NCBI RefSeq assembly: GCF_009915685.1
Contig: NZ_JAABLP010000003.1
Reading direction: 5' to 3' (one strand)
From: Pannonibacter tanglangensis
Lineage (GTDB): Bacteria; Pseudomonadota; Alphaproteobacteria; Rhizobiales; Stappiaceae
Length of the DNA stretch: 64,000 bases
Numbering within the stretch: the stretch's first letter is position 1; every line of letters begins with the position of its first letter. Made by a program: the position numbers and the translations under genes. The notes under the pieces were generated by a model. It searched no databases and was not told where the DNA came from. It saw nothing but the letters and a program-made list of their open reading frames with translations. Below are positions 42,639 to 52,902 of this stretch, one piece after another.

Positions 42639-42915
42639 GGTGTTGTCGCGGATCGCGCGGCTGACCTCTGGATCCGGCCCGGCGCTTCGCTGGCGCCCGG
42701 CCGGGTCGGGATAACGGCCGGATTGCTGGCGGGCGTTTGTCCAGTCCGTGCGCCCGCCGCGAAAGCCGCCGGATCGTGACAGGGGTCACATCCTGCCCGA
42801 AGCGACCTGATACTCTCGGTCCTGTCGGTCGTCACAGGCGGCTGCGGTCGCAAACCGGCCGCAAGGCGCCCCGCCAGACCCGCAGGACGGCCGCTCGGGC
42901 AGAAGGATCAGGATC

Positions 42916-43161
42916 ATGTCGAACACCATGCAGAAGACCGTCGCCGCCCTGACGCTGATTGCCGGAGCCGTGCTGATCCTCACCACCGGCGCGGAGGCCG
43001 CAGAGCGCGGTCATCCCGGCCTCGACGCGGAGGCAGCCCTCGCCGGCAGCCTCATCGCCAGTGGCCTCGTCGCCGGTAGCCTTGTCGGCCTGGCCCTCGT
43101 GACCCCGCTTGCAAGATCAACCCCGGCCGCACCGGCGCGGGTGGCGCTGCGGCGCGACTGA
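42916..43161 (+). CDS. possible small secreted or membrane protein, 81 aa
   Basis: I do not recognise a family. The frame starts with MSNTMQKTVAALTLIAGAVLILTTGAEAAERG, a plausible signal peptide with cleavage after AEA, followed by an Ala/Gly/Leu-rich hydrophobic stretch LAGSLIASGLVAGSLVGLALV and a basic end. AAGGATCAGGATC precedes the ATG. An overlapping leftward frame exists at 42786-42986 but has no protein-like features. No partner gene is nearby, and the coding call rests only on the signal-peptide-like start and composition, so it may be spurious. Confidence 0.45.
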   Translation: MSNTMQKTVAALTLIAGAVLILTTGAEAAERGHPGLDAEAALAGSLIASGLVAGSLVGLALVTPLARSTPAAPARVALRRD

Positions 43162-43515
43162 GAGCGCAAGCCGCCGGGCAGCCTCCCTTGCCCTGCCGCG
43201 CGGGACGCAAGGGACGGGAGACGAGAACGTCAGGTCACGATCTGCAGGGTCCGACGTTCAGGTCGCAGTTTTCAGGGTCGTTTTCTGGGGCCGTTTTTTG
43301 GGGCCGGAATTTTTTAGGGCCGGATCTATTGGGCCACGCTTTTTTGAGGCAGCAGTTTTCAGACGTCCTTTTCAGCATGACCGTTTCAGATGCAGGGCCG
43401 TGTTTTCAAGCCCTGGCCACCGCCGAGAGGCAGCCGCAAGGCCACCAGGAGGCCTCGCCCGATCCGGGCGGGGCCTTCTGCCTGTTCGGACGGGAGCGGG
43501 CCGGAGGGGATGCGG
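43162..43515. repeat. degenerate T/G-rich repeats in a 354-bp gene-free gap
   Basis: About eight consecutive units of roughly 12-16 bp with core TTTTcwGGGsC (TTTTCAGGGTCG, TTTTCTGGGGCC, TTTTTTGGGGCC, TTTTTTAGGGCC and TTTTTTGAGGC) between 43266 and 43350. An unusual AT-rich patch follows. A possible GC-rich hairpin (43450-43476) has no T-run and is not called as a terminator. Confidence 0.7.
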
Positions 43516-43968
43516 TCAGGCCTGAGACTTGCGCCGCGCGGCGCGGACCGCAGATTCCAGCGCCTGCAGGAAGCCCGACCGGTCGAGCCGGGAAAAGGAT
43601 GGCCCGCTTTCGCGGATCTCGCCGGCCTCGCGCAGCTGGGTCTTCAGGTCCCGCATGGCCAGTGCCATGCCCACGTCGTGGAAGGGTCGCCCGGTGGGAC
43701 CAAGAACGTCCGCCCCGCCCTTGACGCAGCGCGCCGCGAGCGGGACGTCGGCCGTGACGACCACATCGCCGGGCCGGACCGCCTCGGCAATCCAGTCATC
43801 AGCCTTGTCGAGGCCGCCGGGCACGATAACCCGCTCGACACCGGGGTCGTCGGGCAGGCGCATCCAGGCGTTGGAGACGAAGACGATGCGCAGGCCGTGG
43901 CGGGCACCGACCCGGGCGGCCTCCTCCTTCACGGGGCAGGCGTCGGCATCGACATACAGCACGGTCAT
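43516..43968 (-). CDS. DUF188 (YaiI/YqxD) family protein
   Basis: Conserved PIN-like protein of unknown function, 150 residues. It opens MTVLYVDADACPVKEEAARVGARHGLRIVFVSN, and VVVTADVPLAARCVKGGADVLGPTGRPFHDVGMALAMRDLKTQLRE follows; these acidic blocks are diagnostic. The ATG at 43968 overlaps the stop of the upstream flavoprotein gene by four bases (ATGA), so they are translationally coupled. The larger frame extending to 44805 is only a shadow. Confidence 0.9.
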   Translation of the reverse strand: MTVLYVDADACPVKEEAARVGARHGLRIVFVSNAWMRLPDDPGVERVIVPGGLDKADDWIAEAVRPGDVVVTADVPLAARCVKGGADVLGPTGRPFHDVGMALAMRDLKTQLREAGEIRESGPSFSRLDRSGFLQALESAVRAARRKSQA

Positions 43969-45236
43969 GACGGGGTTCCTTCGGCCTGGCCGGTGTCGCG
44001 GGCGAGAGCCGCGGCCATGCCGCGGGCCGCAGCAAGCCCGGTGGCAAAACACGCCTGCAGCAGATATCCCCCCGTGGGCGCCTCCCAGTCGAGCATCTCG
44101 CCGGCCACGTGAACATCGGGGCGGACCTTGAGCGAATAGTCGGCCGCGACCGCAGACCAGGCCACACCGCCGGCGCTGGAGATGGCCCTGTCCATGCCGG
44201 CAGTGCCGGTCAGGCGGACCGGCAGCGCCTTGATCTGGGCCGCCAGATCCTCCGGCGCCTCGAGCCGGGGCGTGAGCGCCCGCACCAGGGCCTGTTCCAC
44301 CGGCGTGAGCCCCGCTGCCTTGCGCAGGAAGGTCGAGCGCGACTGCTTGCCGCGCGGCCGCGCAAGCCGCCGGGCCAGCTCGTCCGCATCGAGATCCGGC
44401 CTGAGGTCGAGCTCGAGCAGAGCCTCGCCCTCGGCCGCGAGCGTGTCGCGCAGGGCAGAGGAGAGGGCATAGACGAGCCCGCCCTCCAGCCCCTGACGGG
44501 TGAGCACGGCCTCGCCCCGGACCGTGTGCCCGCGATGCCGGGCGGCGAGCCGCTTCAGCGGCGTGCCGGCAAAGCCCGCAACAAGATCCGCCGGCCAGTC
44601 CACGGTGAAGCCGCAATTGGCCGGCTGGAAGGGGACAAGCTCGACCCCTTCGGACCGCAGCGGTGCGGCCCAGCCGCCGGTGCTGCCGAGACGCGGCCAG
44701 CTGGCGCCGCCCAGCGCGAGCAGCGTGACGCGCGCCGCCATGAGCCGCGGGCTGCCATCGGCCGCAAGGAAGCGGGACGTGCCCGGCCCGGCGAACCCGT
44801 CCCAAACAAGGCGGGAGATCAGGCGGACGCCCCGTGCCTCCAGCCGCGACAGCCAGGCGCGCAGGAAGGGCGAGGCCTTCATGGCGCGCGGGAAGACGCG
44901 ACCGCTGCTGCCGATGAAGGTCTCCTGGCCCAGATCGAGGGCAAAGGCGCGCAGGGCATCGGGATCAAAGGCGCGAATGGCCGGCTCCAGCGCCGCCGCA
45001 GCCGGGCCGTAGCGCGTGAGAAAGCGCTCGATCGGCTCGGAATGGGTGAGGTTGAGACCACCGCGTCCGGCCATCAGGAACTTGCGCGCCGGCGAGGGCA
45101 TGCGGTCGCAGACGGTGACGGCGTGGCCCAGTCCGGCCAGATGGTCGGCCGCCATCAGGCCTGCCGGTCCGGCCCCGATGATCAGCACCTCGGCCTGGTC
45201 GGCGGCAGCGCGGCTTGGGCTGGTGTCTTGCGGCAT
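43965..45236 (-). CDS. FAD/NAD(P)-binding flavoprotein (HI0933/BaiN-like)
   Basis: Flavin-dependent oxidoreductase of unknown substrate, 423 residues. It has the ADP-binding beta-alpha-beta motif VLIIGAGPAGLMAADHLAGLGHAVTVCD and the FAD-interacting AGRGGLNLTHSE. Other family blocks are VTLLALGGASWPRLGSTGG, CGFTVDWP, RGEAVLTRQGLEGGLVYALS and the C-terminal DVHVAGEMLDWEAPTGGYLLQACFATG. ATG 45236 was chosen; the frame upstream to 45413 is a shadow. It is translated with the downstream DUF188 protein. The direct upstream region is an AT-rich gap. Confidence 0.88.
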   Translation of the reverse strand: MPQDTSPSRAAADQAEVLIIGAGPAGLMAADHLAGLGHAVTVCDRMPSPARKFLMAGRGGLNLTHSEPIERFLTRYGPAAAALEPAIRAFDPDALRAFALDLGQETFIGSSGRVFPRAMKASPFLRAWLSRLEARGVRLISRLVWDGFAGPGTSRFLAADGSPRLMAARVTLLALGGASWPRLGSTGGWAAPLRSEGVELVPFQPANCGFTVDWPADLVAGFAGTPLKRLAARHRGHTVRGEAVLTRQGLEGGLVYALSSALRDTLAAEGEALLELDLRPDLDADELARRLARPRGKQSRSTFLRKAAGLTPVEQALVRALTPRLEAPEDLAAQIKALPVRLTGTAGMDRAISSAGGVAWSAVAADYSLKVRPDVHVAGEMLDWEAPTGGYLLQACFATGLAAARGMAAALARDTGQAEGTPS

Positions 45237-45607
45237 GAGGCAGGGATCCCGGGGGGTGAGTGAGGCCGCGAGTTTTGCCCTGTCCCGGCTCGGGGCGCAA
45301 CCGCCCTGCAGCAGAACGGGCAGCCGCACCAACCGGCGGCGGCGGGCGAAGGGGCGAGCGGCCGGATCGGGCTGCAGGGGCGCGTGGCGCCCCGGGCGGC
45401 GTGACAGGCCCATTGCTTCAACTTTAGCGATCCGGTTTGCCAGATGAAAAGGTTATTCCTGAAAATGAAACAGAAAAAATGTTTTATTAGGAGATTACGC
45501 CGCCTCATATCCCTAGGTAAGGAAGCAGAAGGTCATAACAAACGCCAGCGACACATACAGTCGTCCGGCGAACCTGGCAAGAGGGTGACACGAAAGGAGC
45601 ATCAGCG
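45237..45607. other. AT-rich divergent promoter region
   Basis: 371 bp between divergent genes. Sequence around 45420-45530 drops markedly in GC and contains long A/T runs such as CAGAAAAAATG. It probably holds both promoters, but I cannot place confident -35/-10 boxes. Confidence 0.6.
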
Positions 45608-46798
45608 ATGCATGAAGTGTCAAACCAGATCCTCGTGGTGGACGGCGACGCCAAGGTAACGTCTGCCTTCCAGCAGCTTCTCGGCCAGAAGTACAAGATC
45701 GCAGCCGCCGCGAGCTCGCTGGAAGCTTCGATCTTTCTCGACGGCCATCCGAACATCGGCGTCGTCATCGCCGCGCTGCACCTGCCCGGCATCGACGGCA
45801 TCGACTTCCTGCGCGGGCTGATCGAGACGCACCCGGCGGCGGCCCGCATCCTGCTCACCAACGACCGCACCGTCGAGGTGGCCAAGCGGGCCGTGAACGA
45901 AGCCAATGTGCTGATGTATCTCAACAAGCCCTGCGCGGTGGAGGAGATGGAAGCGGCCATCGCCAACGGCCTGACGCACCATGCCCGGGTGATCCGCGAG
46001 CGGGCGCTGCTGGAGAAGACGCTGGCCGGCTCGGTCAAGCTGCTCATCGAGATGCTGTCCCTGTTCCATTCGGATGCCTTCCGCAAGACCGCGACCATCC
46101 GCCAGTGGGCGCTGAAGATCGCCAAGGCGCTGAACATCAAGAAGACCTGGGAGCTGGAGATGGCGGTGATGTTCTCGCCGCTCGGCGAGGCCCTGCTGCC
46201 CAAGGACATCCTGTCCCGCTACCGCTCCGCCAAGTCGCTGACCGATCCGCAGCGCGAGCTGCTGTCGCGGGCGCCGGAACAGACCCGCGACCTGCTGCGC
46301 AACATCCCTCAGTTCGAGCGGATCGCCGACGTGCTGTACTATTCCGGTCGCGGCTTCGATGGTTCGGGCTTTCCTGCCGACGGGCCGGTCGGCAAGGACA
46401 TTCCGCTCAACTCGCGCATCCTCAAGATCCTCACCGACCTGTGGTACGCGAGCCCGGACAGCGGCCTGGACATGGCGGCGCTGGAGGCGCTGTCGATCAA
46501 CCGCAGGCAGTATGATCCGCGCCTGCTGGCGCTGGTGCGCGAGACGCTGCTGGCCGACGAGCTGGACAAGTCGCAGGAGATCAAGATCGTGGCCTGCCAC
46601 ATCCGCGCCCTGCACCCGGGCGACGTGCTGGTGGACGACATCCTGACCGACGGGACGCACGAGCTGGTGCTCTCCCGTGGACACCAGCTGACGGAGACGA
46701 CGATCAAGCGGCTGGCGCAGTTCGACCGGCTGTCCGGCCTCCGCCAGCCCATCCGGGTGCGCCGCATCGAACGGGCCGCGGAAGCCGTTCCGGCCTAA
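45608..46798 (+). CDS. receiver domain fused to degenerate HD-GYP-like domain
   Basis: A 396-residue response-regulator-like protein. The receiver domain (1-125) keeps Asp12, Asp14, the Thr of ILLTNDRT and the Lys of LNKPC. However, the phosphoacceptor Asp is Ala at position 56 in VVIAALHLPGIDG. The following domain (about 135-330) aligns with HD-GYP proteins but has replaced every metal ligand: FSPLGEALLPKDI in place of the HDIGK region, YYSGRGFDGSGFP in place of HHERxDGSGYP, and TDLWYA in place of ADxYDA. It cannot be a normal c-di-GMP hydrolase; a binding or scaffold role is likelier. The start is ATG 45608 with AGGAG before it. Confidence 0.82.
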   Translation: MHEVSNQILVVDGDAKVTSAFQQLLGQKYKIAAAASSLEASIFLDGHPNIGVVIAALHLPGIDGIDFLRGLIETHPAAARILLTNDRTVEVAKRAVNEANVLMYLNKPCAVEEMEAAIANGLTHHARVIRERALLEKTLAGSVKLLIEMLSLFHSDAFRKTATIRQWALKIAKALNIKKTWELEMAVMFSPLGEALLPKDILSRYRSAKSLTDPQRELLSRAPEQTRDLLRNIPQFERIADVLYYSGRGFDGSGFPADGPVGKDIPLNSRILKILTDLWYASPDSGLDMAALEALSINRRQYDPRLLALVRETLLADELDKSQEIKIVACHIRALHPGDVLVDDILTDGTHELVLSRGHQLTETTIKRLAQFDRLSGLRQPIRVRRIERAAEAVPA

Positions 46799-47589
46799 CG
46801 GTCCACCGGGGGCCGGGCGGCGCGCAGCTCGGCCTCATAGGCCTTGGCCACGCGCAGGAAGCGGGCGTGGGCGTAGTTGACCGACAGCACCAGCCCCCAC
46901 CAGCCGTAGCGGACATACCGGCGCGCCACATAGGCCTTGAGGAAGGCGAAGGGAAACTCGGTGACGAGGCGCCAGCGCGGCAGGGAGCGGCTGCGGGCCT
47001 GCATGTCGTTGACCTGCATGGTCGAGTAGCGGTTGTACTTCTCGACCTGGAAGGTGAGCGACCGGATCGAGTGATGCGCAACGACGCCCTTGAGATCCGC
47101 CAGCCTGGCGCCGGGCTCCGGCCGCACGGTGTCGTGCACCGTGGAGGCGGAGAAGCGGCCCTTGCGCCGGTCATAGAGCCGGATCTGGTGATAGCCATAG
47201 GCCCAGGCGGCGGGTTCGGCCTCATGCGCATAGACATCCCGGATCATCACCCGCCAGCCGTCGGCCGCCAGATGGCCACCGGAGCCGACCAGCGTGCGGA
47301 TCTCCCCGGCAAGGCCGGCCGTCACCACTTCGTCAGCGTCCAGATTGAACAGCCAGTCGTTGCGGCACTGGTCCTCGCCGAAGCGCTTCTGCGGGCCGTA
47401 GCCCGGCCAGGGATTGAAGACCACGCGCGCGCCCTCGGCCTCGGCCACCGCCACCGTCGCATCGACCGAGCCGCTGTCGATGACGATGACTTCGTCAACC
47501 CAGTCGCGCACCGAGCGGATCGTCTCAGCGATGCGGTCCGCCTCGTCACGGGCGATGATGAAGACGGACAGGGGCAGACGCTCGCTCAT
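46795..47589 (-). CDS. family 2 glycosyltransferase (WaaE-like)
   Basis: Predicted inverting sugar transferase for lipopolysaccharide or other envelope glycans, 264 residues. Motifs are LPLSVFIIARDEADRIAETIRSVRDWVDEVIVIDSGSVDATVAVAEAEGARVVFNPWPGYGPQKRFG (nucleotide-sugar site) and NLDADEVVTAGL (DXD metal site), with a C-terminal hydrophobic segment near VARRYVRYGWWGLVLSVNY that may be membrane-associated. The stop codon overlaps the end of the plus-strand response-regulator gene by four bases (convergent). A CAGGA ribosome site precedes ATG 47589. The acceptor sugar is not evident. Confidence 0.9.
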   Translation of the reverse strand: MSERLPLSVFIIARDEADRIAETIRSVRDWVDEVIVIDSGSVDATVAVAEAEGARVVFNPWPGYGPQKRFGEDQCRNDWLFNLDADEVVTAGLAGEIRTLVGSGGHLAADGWRVMIRDVYAHEAEPAAWAYGYHQIRLYDRRKGRFSASTVHDTVRPEPGARLADLKGVVAHHSIRSLTFQVEKYNRYSTMQVNDMQARSRSLPRWRLVTEFPFAFLKAYVARRYVRYGWWGLVLSVNYAHARFLRVAKAYEAELRAARPPVDR

Positions 47590-48022
47590 GGATCCTGCTT
47601 TCGGCGCTCGGGTCTCTCCCTGTAGTCAAAAACGGCTGGAGGCGGAAGGGGGCGGCCGGCGGAGGCGGGCGCACTTGCGGACAGAAGCAAAAGAGCCGGG
47701 AGGGATGCCCCGCCCGGCCCGGACTGATCGCAAAGCACTGAAACACGTCAAAGGGTCATTGCCAACGTCGCCTGTATCGCAACGGCAGGTGACAGCTTGA
47801 TGAAGCGCAGCGCTGCGGCCGCGAAAAAATTCCGCAACGCAACATCCGCCAAACGGTGGATGCACAAGTGACTGGAAAGGCGTGCCGGCGGCGCTCTATC
47901 TTCGCAGCAAGTCAGCTTGTGACTTGCCCCCTGCCCGGCCCGTTGAACCGACACGGCCGGACCGGGGCGTCAGACCCCAGCACAGCGCCGCGCACCGCCG
48001 ACGCCAGGGAAGGATCAGGAAC
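47590..48022. other. intergenic region upstream of the thiolase
   Basis: 433 bp with no gene that I can support; open frames here are not protein-like. It contains a perfect inverted repeat (47907-47927, see separate entry) and a GC-rich start with imperfect G/C repeats. Confidence 0.6.
47907..47927 (+). promoter_or_regulatory. inverted repeat, candidate operator
   Basis: GCAAGTCA (47907-47914) and TGACTTGC (47920-47927) are perfect 8-base arms with a 5-base spacer, 96 bp upstream of the thiolase start. Its size fits a TetR/FadR-type dimer site. Confidence 0.5.
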
Positions 48023-49189
48023 ATGACCGCAGCCATCGTGGGTTGGGCCCATCTGCCCTTCGGCAAGCATGCCGAGGAAACCGTCGAGAGCATGATCGTC
48101 AAGGCCGCCGCCGACGCGATCCGGGACGCCGGCATCGAGCCGCAGGACGTGGGCGAGATCTATCTCGGCCATTTCAACGCCGGCTTCTCGGCGCAGGACT
48201 TCACCGCCTCGCTGGTGCTGCAGGCCGATCCGGCCCTGCGCTTCAAGCCTGCCACCCGCGTCGAGAACGCCTGCGCCACCGGCTCGGCCGCCGTGCATCA
48301 GGGCGTGCGTGCGATCGCCACGGGCGCGGCCCGCTTCGTGCTCGTGGTCGGCGTCGAGCAGATGACGACGACGCCGGGACCGGAGGTCGGCCGCAACCTG
48401 CTGAAGGCCTCGTATCTCAAGGAAGAGGGCGACATCCCGGCCGGTTTCGCCGGCGTCTTCGGCAAGATCGCCGACGCGTATTTCCAGCGCCACGGCGACC
48501 AGTCCGACGCGCTGGCGAAGATCGCGGCCAAGAACCACAGGAACGGCGTCAACAACCCTTACGCCCAGATGCGCAAGGACTTCGGCTTCGAGTTCTGCCG
48601 CCAGGAAAGCGACAAGAACCCCTTCGTCGCCGGCCCCTTAAAGCGCACGGACTGCTCGCTGGTCTCCGACGGGGCGGCGGCGCTGGTGCTGACCGATCCG
48701 GCCACCGCGCTCGGCATGAAGAAGGCCGTTGCCTTCCGCGCGATGGCGCATGTGCAGGACTTCCTGCCGATGTCGAAGCGCGACATCCTGAAGTTCGAGG
48801 GCTGCCAGGCCGCCTGGGGCAAGGCGCTGGCCAATGCCCGGCTGACGCTGGATGATCTCTCCTTCGTCGAGACGCATGACTGCTTCACCATCGCCGAGCT
48901 GATCGAGTACGAGGCCATGGGCCTGGTGAAGGAAGGCGACGGCGCCCGCGCCATCCTGGAAGGCTGGACCGAGATGGACGGCAAGCTGCCGGTCAACCCC
49001 TCCGGCGGCCTGAAGGCCAAGGGCCACCCGATCGGCGCCACCGGCGTGTCGATGCATGTGCTGACGGCGATGCAGCTGACCGGCGAGGCCGGCGGCATCC
49101 AGGTGAAGGACGCCTCGATCGGCGGCATCTTCAACATGGGCGGCGCGGCCGTCGCCAACTATGTCTCGATCCTGCAGGCGATGAAGTAA
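48023..49189 (+). CDS. thiolase family (acetyl-CoA acetyltransferase, SCP2-type)
   Basis: Condenses or cleaves acyl-CoA in fatty-acid or short-chain metabolism, 388 residues. The nucleophile Cys lies in ATRVENACATGSAAVHQGV; other residues are in FVETHDCFTIAELIEYEAMG and NPSGGLKAKGHPIGATG, the latter the CoA/His loop. The sequence MTAAIVGWAHLPFGKHAEETVESMIVKAA and the IYLGHFNAGF block are typical of SCP2-type thiolases. ATG 48023 has AAGGA upstream; the frame back to 47882 is leader. It is monocistronic, and a palindromic candidate operator lies in its leader. Confidence 0.9.
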   Translation: MTAAIVGWAHLPFGKHAEETVESMIVKAAADAIRDAGIEPQDVGEIYLGHFNAGFSAQDFTASLVLQADPALRFKPATRVENACATGSAAVHQGVRAIATGAARFVLVVGVEQMTTTPGPEVGRNLLKASYLKEEGDIPAGFAGVFGKIADAYFQRHGDQSDALAKIAAKNHRNGVNNPYAQMRKDFGFEFCRQESDKNPFVAGPLKRTDCSLVSDGAAALVLTDPATALGMKKAVAFRAMAHVQDFLPMSKRDILKFEGCQAAWGKALANARLTLDDLSFVETHDCFTIAELIEYEAMGLVKEGDGARAILEGWTEMDGKLPVNPSGGLKAKGHPIGATGVSMHVLTAMQLTGEAGGIQVKDASIGGIFNMGGAAVANYVSILQAMK

Positions 49190-49390
49190 GGACCGCCCCG
49201 GAGCGCCCGCCTCGCGAAGATGCGCAGGGCGGGCGGCCGGATGCACCGGCCCTGCCCCGCCGTTTCCGGCAAAATTCGCTGCTACAGGAGCATTTTCTCC
49301 CCGGGTTCAGAACTTTGAAAAACAATGCCCGGCATTTTGCGCGGCGTGCCGGTATTGTGAGCATAGTTTTTCATCGCCCGGAGTGCGGCC

Positions 49391-50842
49391 ATGTCCGTTC
49401 GCAGCGAAACGACCGATCTGAAGCGCCTGTCGCGCCTCGACGTGTTCCCCGCCTTCCACAAGGTGGCGGACCGTCGCGTCGTGGTGGTCGGTCATGGCGG
49501 CGAGGCGGCGGCGAAGGTGCGGCTCCTGGGCGAGACCAACGCCCTCATCGAGGTGGTGTCTGCGGAGATCGAGCCGGAGCTGGCCGAGGTCATCGCCGCC
49601 GTCGGCGCGCATCACATTGCCGAGGATTTCCGCCCGCGCCACCTGAACGGTGCGGCGCTGGTGTTCTCCGCCCGCGAGGACGAGCGGCTGGACCGCGCCG
49701 TCGTCGAGGCCGCCCGCATTCTCGGCGTTCCGGCCAACGCCGTCGACAAGCCGGAGCTTTGCGACTTCTACACCGGCGCGCTGGTCAACCGCGCCCCGAT
49801 TGCCGTGGCCATCACCTCCACCGGCGTCGGCCCCGTGCTGGCCCGGCATATCCGCGCCCGCATCGAGGGCCTGCTGCCGCGCTCGACCGGTGATCTTGCC
49901 CGTCTGGCCGAGAGCCTGCGCGAGACCGCCGCCCGCGTTCTCACCGATGGCGCGACGCGCCGCCGCTTCTGGGCAAAATTCTTCTCCGGCCCCGTTGCCA
50001 CCAATTTCTATGCCGGCCGCCCGGATGTGGCGCGCGTGGAAGCGCAGCGCCTGCTGAACGCGGCCCAGGACGAGAGCGGTTTCGTGTGGCTGGTGGGCGC
50101 CGGTCCCGGTGCCGAGGATCTCCTGACCCTGCGGGCCCAGCGCCTGCTGCAGGAAGCCGATGTCATCGTCCATGACGCGCTGGTGCCGGACGCCGTGGTG
50201 GCCATGGGCCGGCGCGATGCGCAGCGCATCTCGGTCGGCAAGCGCAAGGGCGCCCATTCCGTGCCGCAGGACCAGATCAACACCGTGCTGGTCGAGCTGG
50301 CGCAGGAGGGCCACAAGGTGGTGCGCCTGAAGGCCGGCGATCCGCTGGTGTTCGGCCGGGCGGGCGAGGAAATGGACGCCCTGCGCGCCGCCGGCATCGG
50401 CTTTGAAGTCGTGCCCGGCGTCACCGCTGCCTTTGCCGCCGCCGCCTCGGCCCAGATCCCGCTGACCCTGCGCGGGGTCGCCTCGACGCTGGTGTTTGCA
50501 ACCGGCCACAATGCCGACAGCGAGACCCTGCCGGACTGGGCCGGCCTGGCGCTGAAGGGCGCGACCGTTGCCGTCTACATGGGCCGCACCGTGGCCGCAG
50601 CGGTGTCGCAGCGGCTGATCGAGGCCGGCCTTGCGGCCACCACGCCGGTCGCCATCATCGAGAACGCCGCCCATCCGGAGGAGCGCCAGTTTGCCGGCAC
50701 GCTCGCCGACCTGCCGGCGCTCGGTGAGCGGACCGACATTTCCGGCGCGACGCTGATTGTCATCGGCGAAGCGGTTGCGCAGGCTGCGCTTGCAAAGGCC
50801 GAACCGATTGCCGCGCGCGCGCGGGCCATCATCGCCGCCTGA
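49391..50842 (+). CDS. cysG: siroheme synthase
   Basis: Trifunctional enzyme that makes siroheme from uroporphyrinogen III for sulfite reductase, 483 residues. The N-terminal dehydrogenase/ferrochelatase domain (about 1-210) has VVVVGHGGEAAAKVRLLGE and NAVDKPELCDFYTGALV. The C-terminal methyltransferase domain (about 220-483) has VWLVGAGPGAEDLLTLRAQRLLQEADVIVHDALV, VVRLKAGDPLVFGRAGEE and VPGVTAAFAAAA. ATG 49391 follows GGAG. It heads the plus-strand sulfate-assimilation operon continuing through DUF2849, cysI, cysH and DUF934. Confidence 0.96.
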   Translation: MSVRSETTDLKRLSRLDVFPAFHKVADRRVVVVGHGGEAAAKVRLLGETNALIEVVSAEIEPELAEVIAAVGAHHIAEDFRPRHLNGAALVFSAREDERLDRAVVEAARILGVPANAVDKPELCDFYTGALVNRAPIAVAITSTGVGPVLARHIRARIEGLLPRSTGDLARLAESLRETAARVLTDGATRRRFWAKFFSGPVATNFYAGRPDVARVEAQRLLNAAQDESGFVWLVGAGPGAEDLLTLRAQRLLQEADVIVHDALVPDAVVAMGRRDAQRISVGKRKGAHSVPQDQINTVLVELAQEGHKVVRLKAGDPLVFGRAGEEMDALRAAGIGFEVVPGVTAAFAAAASAQIPLTLRGVASTLVFATGHNADSETLPDWAGLALKGATVAVYMGRTVAAAVSQRLIEAGLAATTPVAIIENAAHPEERQFAGTLADLPALGERTDISGATLIVIGEAVAQAALAKAEPIAARARAIIAA

Positions 50843-50892
50843 CGGCACCGAACAGGACGCCGCCCGTCGCGGGGCGGCCCGAGGAGAGAGGA

Positions 50893-51189
50893 ATGAAGGT
50901 CATCACCGCCAACCGTCTGATCGACGGCGAGGTCGTGTTTCTGGGCGCTGACGGCACCTGGGTCGAGCTGATCGGCGCGGCGCGCGTGCTTGCGGACAAG
51001 GACGAGATCGCCGCCGCGCTCGCCCTTGGCGCACAGGCTGTTGCGGCCCGGCTGATCGTCGAGCCCTACGAGATCGACGTGATCGAGACCGACGGCCGGC
51101 TCGAGCCGGCGCGGTTCCGCGAGAAGATCCGCGCTGCCGGCCCCACCACCCATCCCGCCCTTGGCAAGCAGGCCCGCGAGACCGCCTGA
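50893..51189 (+). CDS. DUF2849 family protein
   Basis: Small conserved protein of 98 residues with no assigned function, read MKVITANRLIDGEVVFLGADGTWVELIGAARVLADKDE and ending PALGKQARETA. It sits between cysG and cysI, a position typical of this family in alphaproteobacteria, so it probably aids sulfite reduction or siroheme delivery. The ATG has a strong GAGGAGAGAGGA ribosome site 50 bp after cysG. No catalytic residues can be named. Confidence 0.88.
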   Translation: MKVITANRLIDGEVVFLGADGTWVELIGAARVLADKDEIAAALALGAQAVAARLIVEPYEIDVIETDGRLEPARFREKIRAAGPTTHPALGKQARETA

Positions 51190-51243
51190 CAACGAGATTT
51201 GCGGGGGAAGACCAAAAAGCCTTCCGCCTGCCGGAGACGCGCC

Positions 51244-52888
<1,645 letters not shown>

Positions 52889-52902
<14 letters not shown>

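Noticed and set aside
42786..42986. Leftward small frame overlapping the possible small secreted protein
   Set aside because: No signal peptide, no ribosome site and no recognisable composition.
43450..43476. GC-rich hairpin as a terminator
   Set aside because: No T-run on either strand.
49190..49390. Riboswitch (SAM or cobalamin) before cysG
   Set aside because: I saw no convincing conserved core; sulfate genes here show only a short leader.
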